The notes under the pieces are model-generated. The model was not told the DNA's origin. It saw only the letters and a program-made list of their open reading frames with translations, and ran no database searches. Shown here one piece after another: positions 56,086 to 64,000 of a stretch of DNA of 64,000 nucleotides. A program made the position numbers and the translations under genes. The stretch's first letter is position 1; each line of letters opens with the position of its first letter. The stretch lies in NCBI RefSeq assembly GCF_022682495.2, contig NC_071389.1, positions 106,371,951 to 106,435,950 of the forward strand, in the 5' to 3' direction. This DNA comes from Desmodus rotundus (taxonomy: Eukaryota > Chordata > Mammalia > Chiroptera > Phyllostomidae).

Positions 56086-56702
56086 TGGTGTGCTAATCAA
56101 GACTTTAATAACAAGTGAGAGAAACCAAATTCAAGCTAACTGACAGCATGTAGCCCTGGGAACATCTATTTTTAGGTGTGACTGGATTCAGGGTTCCAAC
56201 TATGTAATCCTCTCTCCCTGTTCCCATCATCCTCATTCCCCTACCCCATTCTCCCTCTGACCTTTGCTTTCTTCCACATCTTCTTCATTCTCAGGCAGGC
56301 CTTCCTGCTGGCAAAGATGGCCCCCTGTTAACTCCAGAAAAGCATCATCCTTAGCACATGAGATCTTATAGAGAGAAAGCTCCTCTTTCTCTCAGTCTCC
56401 ATAGCAATACCTCAATTTTTCAAATAGGCTTTTTGTCCCTGCTGACCACTGTATCAATAACTTCACCCAGAGATTTGAGCTTTTATCCAGACTGGTCTTG
56501 ATTGTGCAAGTGTCTTGAAGCTGTACTAAGAATCTGAGAGGTGTATTCCTGAAGACTTTTGGGGCAGCCCCTAAAGATAACTTGTATACCTCATACCATG
56601 TGCTGTGGAAGCTCATAATGGACAAATGACCTGGTTAAGGGCATCAACAGAGGTATATTGGAGGAAATGACATGTGAAGGGTTAGTAACAATTCCTCTAA
56701 CA
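56086..56702. other. No recognised feature
   Basis: Unique-looking spacer. No gene or repeat was recognised. Confidence 0.35.
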
Positions 56703-56900
56703 ACAGCTAACATTTATTGAAAGCTCGCTATGGGCCAGGCACTGTGCTAAGTACTTGACATGTGTTATCTCGTTTCAGCTCCACCATAACTTCAAAATAG
56801 GCATGCTGATTTTGTCCATTTCAGAGCAAATGAAATTGAGGCACAGAGAAGTTAAGTAACGTCCTCACAGCCATGCAGATAGTAAGTAAATGAATAGGGT
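56703..56900 (-). repeat. MIR SINE, antisense
   Basis: Very clear: 'acatttattgaaagctcgctatgggccaggcactgtgctaagtacttgacatgtgttatctcgttt' then 'aattgaggcacagagaagttaagtaacg'. It retains most of the conserved MIR core. Confidence 0.9.
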
Positions 56901-58157
56901 GTTAGGTAAGTGAAGTCAGTGGGGGGAATTTTCCAGGTGGCAAATAGCATGTGGGCACACCTGGAGGCCCCTCTGAGAAGCTGGCCATCAGCTAGACAAG
57001 CAATCCCAAGGGCACAGCCTTGGTGGTAAACATAAGCACATTGTGACTTAGCATCCCTGTTTCTCTGCTGCTTTTAAAGTACATCCAGAGCCTTATTTTC
57101 AGAGACCAATAAGCCCATTCAGTTTGACCAAGAATCTGGATGATAAACCACACCTAATTCCTGCTCCTATCCAGAAACCTGGCCCGGTGCTCTGACCAAA
57201 AACAACCCTCTATCAAAATTTGTCTTGTTGAGAAGGCTCACTGTGGGTGACCCATTGTTCCAGTGGTTTTAACAACATTGCAGCAATGGTGTTTTCACTT
57301 ATGGCAGGTGTATGAATTCACTTGGCAAAATGGACTAATCTTAGGGAGTCACCCAATCTAATTTATCTCTAATCTTTCCCTCGGCCTGAATTTAGTCATA
57401 CTCCAGTTATCTGGTTGTTTCCCCTCCTCCCCATATCAGAGTACTCTTCTGGACACAGATCAAATACCATGACAACACTTCAGATGTCTTTTGTTTTCAT
57501 AACAGGTCACCATCCTCGCTACAAGCCCTCTGGGACCCAAAGTCTGAACCAATCCTGTAGGGAAACATTGTATGCACGCATCCCCTGGAGCGTAAGAATG
57601 CATCATCAGATGTGGTGTGCTTCAAATTGGAGCACAGAGACATTTGGAGGAGAATCACCTCTTTTAACCTGCTCTGCAAAAGTCCAGAAGTAAGTAAGTA
57701 GCTTGTAGTTATCATTAAGGTCAAGCAGTCGGAAACACCATTTGTACTATGATTGGGAAAGATGGGTGAGAAAATAATGGTGGGGGAACTGACCGTGTTG
57801 GCGCATTGTTGGAAGTCTTTGAGGTAAAATAACTACCATCTGACTACTTTTAGTCACCATAATGCTCTCTGAATGAATTTTGTCTTTGCTGCATGAACAG
57901 CTAAGATCTGCTTTAATCTTTACTTTTTTAAAGAAATCTCAACCTAAAGCTCACTATGATGCAGGAATTATATTAAGCATATTTAATAAAAATATGGCAT
58001 AGGCACCAACCAATCAGAACAGTTGCTAGATTATAAACAATGATTTGGTGTTAAACAGCTGGAGCTCAACCTTGTCTGACGGGATCAGGTAGTCCTCTTT
58101 CACTCAAGAGACAGTATTTGACACCTAGTGCAAAACAGTCGGTTGTCCCTTTGAACC
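56901..58157. other. No recognised gene
   Basis: Unique-looking DNA with overlapping 75-92-codon frames on both strands near 57415-57724. No domain. Confidence 0.35.
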
Positions 58158-58345
58158 AGTGGCTCTCAAAGGAAGATGATTTTGCCTTCTAGGGGCCATT
58201 TGACAATGTCTGAAGACATTTTTGTGGGAGGACACACCTGATGGGTAGAGGTCAGAGGTCCTGCTAACCTTTCTACAATGCAACCCCACACAAAGAATGA
58301 TCTAGCCTCAAATGTCAATGGGGGAGAGAGTGAGGAACCCTGTGC
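58158..58345 (+). mobile_element. hAT-Charlie-group MER element
   Basis: Starts CAGTGGCTCTCAAAG and ends near GTGAGGAACCCTGTG, a hAT-type inverted end. The middle has 'gattttgccttctaggggccatttgacaatgtctgaagacattttt' and 'aatgtcaatggggg'. It is a non-autonomous MER family; the exact name is not assigned. Confidence 0.65.
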
Positions 58346-58432
58346 TAGGTAATACCCTGTCTGAGCAAGAGCAGCCGGTGCCCTGAATCATACCAAACCT
58401 TTTGCAGATGGTCATGTTGGCACAGTCCTACT

Positions 58433-58900
58433 GTCAATGTGACAAAGGCCCAAACCTGTAGAGAATTTTTTTAGTTTATTAGTTTATTTGAGCCAAACTG
58501 ATGACATACGCCAGGCAACAAGATCTCAAATGCCCCAGAGAATGGCAGTTTTGCAGTTTCTTTGATGCATTTGAGATTAAGGAGGGAAAGTAAGGAAGAT
58601 TACATAAAGGTGGCAGAAAGCCAAGGGGATTGGATTACAGGTTAGCTAAGAGTATGTGCTCTCTCCAGGGTGGTTATGCCTTGAAGGAGTATTACTTCTG
58701 GCATTTCAAAGGTGTATTAACCTGTATCCACAGGAACAATGAACAGGGCTTGCTTAAAAACCTTTCACTAAGGAAGTTACAGGCTTGGGCCATGCCTACT
58801 CACCATAACCCGCCCAGTTAGGAATTTATAACTTATTATAGCATCCCTTTTTTGTCCATACTACCAGCTTGCCAACCTGGGGTGGGGGTTGCTATCAGTT
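58433..58900 (-). mobile_element. LTR-like element, antisense
   Basis: The left edge TGTCAATGTGACA would be the reversed 3' end. A reversed AATAAA-rich block (TTTAGTTTATTAGTTTATTTGAGCC) lies at 58470-58494, about 40 bp from that edge, as in an R-U5 segment. The right edge is unclear and no duplication was found. Confidence 0.45.
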
Positions 58901-59054
58901 CACAGTGACAAGCTATTTATAAAAACCACTCCCCTGTGGCTTTCTTATTTCTTCACTAGCCTGTTAGTAGTCAAAGACTAAAATATTCGGGTACTGATGA
59001 AGGTATTCTGCTGGTATTTCCTTCTGTCAGCAGAGCATGTGTTAGGTGGAAATT

Positions 59055-59245
59055 ATTGATGATGATAATAATAATGATATGTAGCCTTGATGGAGTCATT
59101 ATTATTGTTATGTGCCAGGCACTGAGAGAGGTTTTCCAAGTTTTAGCTAAACTCTTACATCTCATTAGATTTCCCCTTTGTTAGATAAGGAAACTGAGGC
59201 CTAGAGAGGTCAATTACCTGCTGGAAATCCCAAAGATAGTTCTGT
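59055..59245 (-). repeat. MIR SINE, antisense
   Basis: 'gatgataataataatgata ... tatgtgccaggcactgagagagg' then 'agataaggaaactgaggcctagagaggtcaattacctgctggaaa'. Confidence 0.75.
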
Positions 59246-59689
59246 CTCTATTCTCTGTGTTCTCAGCTGCTGCACTGGGCTTGTTGTCTACTGTCATAGG
59301 AGGTATGTTCAGTGGAAGGTGCAAATACAGAGCCCTCATTCCAAGACTGTGAGGTCAGAGTCACTCAAGGCAAGAATGGGGTGGCTAAGGAATATGGGCA
59401 AGCTGTTTAGAAGCCCAAAATGTCTTTGCACACAAGTTGTATTTTTGCTCAACCAAGTAGAAACTTCTGGGGTGTTTAGGTTGAGGCAGGAGAGTAAGAA
59501 GCTAGGGAACTTTCTTGACAAGTGGAATAAGGGAAACTGAGACAAAAGAATTAAACAAGGCAAATGATTTGAGCAATTTACAGCCAGCTAATGAATCACA
59601 AGGTTTTATCTTCCTTAACCAGGATGCTTAGGAGCAAATGGTTTGCATGTTCCAGACCATCCCAGGACAGAACCTAGTTCTCTGTCCCT
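59246..59689. other. No recognised feature
   Basis: Unique-looking. Two short overlapping frames on opposite strands (59319-59563) have no domain. Confidence 0.35.
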
Positions 59690-60253
59690 CTTAAATGACA
59701 TACTTGATGATGTTCTTTAAAAATGAAACTCACCAGAAAATAACCTCTGACCCTTTTATACGCACATTTTGATGATCAACATATTGAAGGACACACCTGA
59801 AACACTAATGAATATTCTGCTAAGACCTTCCCTTGAGAACTCCTCTAGGATTTCTGTAGCCAAAAAAAGATAAAAAGCTTCAAGACAAAGGACCAATGGA
59901 GTGCTCCCTTGCTAGAGCACGCCCATGCCTTGTATCTCTGCTCTGTTTCTCCTAGACTGTAAGGGACCTTATGAGACTTGCAACCAGGGGAGCACTGGAC
60001 AGTGGCAGCTCATCCCGTGCTTACCCCCGAAGCTGTCTCCAAGGCCCCCTTTTTCTCTGACTTTCTCTCTCCTATTGGTTTTTCTATCGTAAGCCCTTCC
60101 TTTGTTTCATTGCCCCAGCTTTAATAAACATACTCTAAATATCACCTCGACTCATGTTGTGGAATCTTTCATACATGAAGTCAAGAACCCACATACTACT
60201 GGTAAGCAAGCCTAAGGCAGACCCACTCTGGGCCAAGACCCTGTCCAGTAACA
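59690..60253 (+). mobile_element. LTR, plus orientation (family A, copy 2)
   Basis: Related to 5590-6159. It has 'acacctgaaacactaatgaatattctgctaagaccttcccttgag', a TATA-like AGATAAAAAG near 59868, AATAAA at 60123-60128, and a terminal CA near 60252. The left boundary is approximate. It is more intact than copy 1 around the poly(A) region. Confidence 0.6.
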
Positions 60254-60711
60254 GGGTGAGCTGAGATCTCATACCTTTTTTTTTTTTTTAAATCTTACTG
60301 CAGCACGAAAGGATTATCTATAATGAATATTGCCAGAGTGCAAGAACCACTCTGTCTAGGCTTGGCTAAAGCTGGCATATCACCCAAGTGGCCGCTTTTT
60401 TAGAAATCCAAAGAAAGAGACAGTTTCTGCCTAATCAAATTTCTTTGTAGGAATCAGCTAAGCCCCATAAAAGGTGATGATCTGGTGAGCTGTCTGCAGG
60501 TAGCACACAGAGCCCTTGGGTCTCACAAACAGGCCTCCCGGGGTTGCGTGACATGGGTGTATTCAATGGAAAGGGCAATGGAGTAGAGTCAGAAATCTGG
60601 GTGCTAGGGCCTGTGCCCTTCCTTTGGTTCCCTCTCTTCCCACCAGAGGGGAAGAGGAAGGGATAGTAAGGGGACAGAGAAAGAAGGCACGGCAGGAGGG
60701 AGGCTGCTTTG
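60254..60711. other. No recognised feature
   Basis: Unique-looking spacer. No gene recognised. Confidence 0.35.
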
Positions 60712-60905
60712 TTGACCCCGTCCTTTCATACAGTATCTCATTTAAGCTTCACAACAGTGAGTCAAGGGTAGATATTGCTGCACTCTTTTATGGAGACTCT
60801 TACAGGTTATATAACTTGATCAAGGTCACACAGTTGACTAAGGGTGGAGTCAGATTTGCACTCACGTCTCTCTGATGACACAAGTCCATTTTTCTACTCC
60901 ACTGC
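60712..60905 (-). repeat. MIR SINE, antisense
   Basis: 'cagtatctcatttaagcttcacaacagtga' then 'atataacttgatcaaggtcacacagttgactaagggtggagtcagatttgcactcacgtct', the reversed MIR order. Confidence 0.75.
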
Positions 60906-61324
60906 ACTGCTCACAGTGGGAAGTGACAACCTTCTGAAGCTAATAGCTTTGTGTTCACATCAGTTCAGAGAAGTGGACTGCTTGTTTGGCAGCACAGCTA
61001 CTAAACTGCAAATGACATAAACAAGGCTGATCTGGGGTTGTCCTAGGTTTTCCCATCTTCCATGTAGGCACATGAGCCCAGAGGGAGGAGAGCAATTGTG
61101 AGAAACACTATAATAGCAACTCATTGATAAATAACAATAGGGACCTCAGTCTTACGTGGGAAGAGTCCTGCACTGTCAATCCCAGAACCTCTCTGTGCCT
61201 CTACTTGGTCCTGAGACCCTAAGACAGCACAGTGCCTTCCTGCTTCTGTGAAACCAGGGGTTTGCTCTGGTGGTGTTTACCTCATGCCTTTTTCAACTCT
61301 GATGGTCAGTCTTTTATATATGAT
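60906..61324. other. No recognised feature
   Basis: Unique-looking spacer. No gene or repeat recognised. Confidence 0.35.
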
Positions 61325-61728
61325 TACTACCATATATTGGTTTACTAGGGCTGCCATAACAAAACACCACAGACTTTGGGCTTAAACAGCAGAGATTTAT
61401 TTTCTCTCAGTTCTGGGAGCTGAGAGTCCAAGATTAAGGTCTTGGAAGATTCGGGGATTTTTGAGGCCTTACGTCTTGGCTTGCACATGCTGGTTTTCTC
61501 ACTGTGTCCGTACCTGGTCTCTCTTCTGTGCCTACACTCCCCTGGTGTCTTTGTCTGTGCCCCAGTCTCCTTTGCTTATCAGATATGGGTCATATTGGAT
61601 TAGGGCCACATTTAATTTAGTTACCTCTTTAAAGACCCTCTCTCCAAATAAAATCACATTCTTAGTTTATGGGAATTAGGGTTTCAACACTGAATTTTAG
61701 GAGAACACAATTCAGTCCATAACACACT
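61325..61728 (-). mobile_element. MLT1-type (ERVL-MaLR) LTR, antisense
   Basis: 'tactagggctgccataacaaaacaccacagactttgggcttaaacagcagagatttattttctctcagttctggg' to '...gagaacacaattcagtccataacacact' is a reversed MLT1 LTR end to end. Confidence 0.85.
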
Positions 61729-62411
61729 ATATATTACAAAATGTTCTCATGTGTTCCATAAATTTAAATGTTAATGGATATGCCATTCTTATGTTAAAGA
61801 ACATAGCAAATGTATGGAAAATTAGTTAAAAGCTAATAAAACACTTTAAACACCATGGAAACCCACTAAGAAATGTATACCATTGGCCTTCAAATTTGAA
61901 GCAAATTTAAACTGGGGAGGTGAGGGAAGAGAATCAACTCAGAGGTGACTCTAGCCAGGGCTCAGGTTAGAGCTCATGGTCAGTACGAGGCTACCAGCCT
62001 GCAGACCATGCCCATGCATGGGGCTCCAGCTCAACTGGGGCCCCAAAAGATTTTCCTTCCAAAGAATGTGATGCTAAAGACAGAAGCATTGAAGGGAACC
62101 AAGATGGCACAGAAAAACAGATTGCTGGGCTTCCTCACACTTATTTTAATAATATTTATTTTGGATGCTTAAAGGGAAGATAGTGCATCATCATCTTTTC
62201 AAAACTTATGTCCTGGTTACCTGGTGCTAGTGGCCTAAAAATCTTGTCGATGGTTGCATGCCATGCGTGAGCTTCTTTCTTGACAAAATCCCAAGGGAGA
62301 GCGGAATTGAAGGTGAAGACATGGGTGTTCTTTGGTTATACAGATTTTTGGGGAGGAGGATGGGGTTGGGGGCAGAATTTTGATTTATGTTATTTTGGGG
62401 CTATGGTTCTC
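61729..62411. other. No recognised gene; one unexplained open frame
   Basis: A 75-codon plus frame (61945-62172) ends in a hydrophobic, membrane-like segment (LLGFLTLILIIFILDA). Its nominal start is GTG, and the first ATG is at 62008. There is no domain, homology or promoter that I recognise. It could be chance or an exon-like scrap. Confidence 0.3.
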
Positions 62412-64000
62412 TGATTTTTTTTGATATATTTATTGATTATGCTATTACAGTTGTCCCATTTCCCGCCCCCCTTCACTCCACTCCATCCTGCCCACCCCCT
62501 CCCTCCCACATTCCCCCCCTATAGTTCATGTCCATGGGTCATACTCATAAGTTCTTTGGCTTCTACATTTCCTACACTATTCTTACCCTCCCCCTGTCTA
62601 TTTTCCACCTATCATTTATGCTATTTATTCTCTGTACCTTTCCCCTCTCTCTCCCCCTCCCAATCCCCTATTGATAACCCTCCATGTGATCTCCATTTCT
62701 GTGGTTCTGTTTCTGTTCTAGTTATTTGCTTAGTTTTCTTTTGTTTTTGTTTTAAGTGTGGTTGTTAGTAACTGCGAGTTTGCTGTCATTTTTACTGTTC
62801 ATATTTTTTATCTTCTTTTTCTTAGGTAAGTCCCTTTAACATTTCCTATAATAAGGGTTTGGTGATGATGAACTTTAACTTGACCTTATCTGAGAAGCAC
62901 TTTATCTGCCCTTCCATTCTAAATGATAGCTTTGCTGGATACAGTAATCTTGGATGTAGGTCCTTGCCTTTCATGACTTGGAATACTTCTTGCCAGCCCC
63001 TTCTTGCCTGTAAGGTCTCTTTGGAGAAATAAGCTGACAGACTTATGGGAACCCCTTTGTAGGTAACTGTGTCCTTTTCTCTTGCTGCTTCTAAGATTCT
63101 CTCCTTCTCTTTCATCTTGGGTAATGTAATTATGATGTGCCTTGGTGTGTTCCTCCTTGGGTCCAGCTTCTTGGGGACTCTCTGAGCTTCCTGGACTTCC
63201 TGGAAGTCTATTTCCTTTGCCAGACTGGGGAAGTTCTCCTTCATTATTTGTTCAAATAAGTTTTCAATTTTTTGTTCTTCCTCTTCTCCTTCTGGCACCC
63301 CTATAATTCGGGTGTTGGAATGTTTCAAGCTGTCCTGGAGGTTCCTAAGCCTCTCCTAATTTTTTTTTTGAATTCTTGTTTCTTCATTCTTTTCTGATTG
63401 GATGTTTCTTTCTTCCTTCTGGTCCACACCATTGATTTGAGTCCCAGTTTCCTTTGCATCACTATTGGTTCCCTATACATTTTCCTTTGTTTCTCTTAGC
63501 ATAGGCTTCATTTTTTTATCTAGTTTTCGAACAAATTCAACCAATTCTGTGAGCGTCTTAATAACCAGTGTTTTGAACTGTGCATGCGATAGGTTGGCCA
63601 TCTCTTCCTAGCTTAGTTGTATTTTTTCTGGAGCTTTGAAGTGTTCTGTCATTTGGTCCATTTTTTTTTGTTTGTTTTGGCGAGTCTGTTACTTAAAGGG
63701 GCGGAGCCTTAGGTGTTCCCGGGGGTGGGGTAATGCTGGTTGCTGCACTGTGACACTGTACGTGGGGGAGGGGCCGAGAGGGAGCAATGGCGCCCACTCC
63801 ACTCTCCACCGGATTTTAGTCACTCCCTCTGCTACCCACAATCAAATTGGCCTGGTTCCCCTCTGGTGCTGGTTCCCGAGTGGGTGGGCTTGTGCACACT
63901 CTTGGCCCCTGTGGGTCTCTCCAACGACCTCTCCTGTGAGGCTGGGAGTCTCTCCTGCTTCCGCCCCAACCCCCAGGGGCGCTTTCAATCAGAGGTTTGA
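62412..64000 (-). mobile_element. HAL1-d, youngest-looking copy, cut by the window edge
   Basis: The 3' end is at about 62412-62440 (minus strand: '...ataatcaataaatatatc' and A-rich). Next come the 3' UTR, ORF1 (63328-62846 in frame), upstream coiled-coil remnants to about 63620, and the GC-rich leader to the right edge. It is collinear with HAL1-b (39731-41712) throughout. About 400 bp of leader would lie beyond 64000 if it is full length. Confidence 0.85.
62846..63328 (-). pseudogene. HAL1-d ORF1, 160-codon open C-terminal part
   Basis: It codes for the RRM and C-terminal domain of an L1 ORF1p-like RNA-binding protein. The motif IIGVPEGEEEEQKIENLF leads into KENFPSLAKEIDFQEVQEAQ, RRNTPRHIIITLPKMKEKE, AAREKDTVTYKGVPISLSAY, and the C-terminal RLLYPAKLSFRMEGQIKCFS region. 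This covers about the last half of a normal ORF1p. The coiled-coil half upstream (63330-63620) is in other frames or broken, with a T-run near 63360. In this family ORF1p coats element RNA, and HAL1 depends on L1 for reverse transcriptase. Confidence 0.8.

Noticed and set aside
58433..58900. Processed pseudogene with poly(A) signal
   Set aside because: No coding similarity. The reversed AATAAA near a TGTCA...TGACA-type edge fits an LTR better.

Overview
The window looks like a gene-poor, AT-rich stretch of a bat nuclear genome. The main clue is a set of tRNA-derived SINEs of the Ves type (36264-36456, 18546-18774, 48587-48815, 55158-55390). These occur with HAL1 ('half-L1') elements and L1s whose 5' ends begin with the GGCCAAGATGG-type leader, and with ERV families that I cannot match to primate or rodent ones. 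Alu, B1 and obvious Helitrons are absent. I would place it in Yangochiroptera, but that rests on remembered consensus sequences, not on a search.

I found no convincing host gene, exon, tRNA, rRNA or CRISPR. All open frames are short or lie inside transposable elements.

Layout: 0-6.2 kb holds decayed endogenous retroviruses (an env transmembrane relic with its 3' LTR, an opposite-strand LTR, and another LTR inside old L1). 6.2-20 kb is old mammalian debris (L2, MIR, MER5-like, MLT1-like, antisense L1) between unresolved unique sequence. 20-28 kb holds a solo LTR, a perfect 17-bp triplication, a mariner-type hairpin, old L1 and a Tigger-like transposon. 28-30.5 kb is an old HAL1.

32-49.7 kb is a deeply nested block whose joints can be read from target-site duplications (TSDs). 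One antisense L1 was split by a tRNA-Phe-primed, internally deleted class I provirus (TSD GTTTA), a solo LTR (TSD TACAA), a Ves SINE, a 562-bp ERV2-like solo LTR (TSD ATGGAT), a large HAL1 (18-bp TSD) and another Ves. That HAL1 was itself invaded by an internally deleted L1 and by a 1368-bp LTR (TSD CCCCAG). The deleted L1 was invaded by a second HAL1 (16-bp TSD).

50-62 kb is again old repeats and unresolved sequence. 62.4 kb to the right edge is the youngest-looking HAL1, with a 160-codon open stretch of ORF1.

The strongest candidate for something new is an LTR family present as two 562-563 bp copies and one 1368-bp copy. The short copies start exactly where a polypurine tract ends inside the long one, and all three carry their own 6-bp TSDs. 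Second is an L1 that kept ORF1, the endonuclease part of ORF2 and both termini but lacks the reverse transcriptase. No new host gene system was found.
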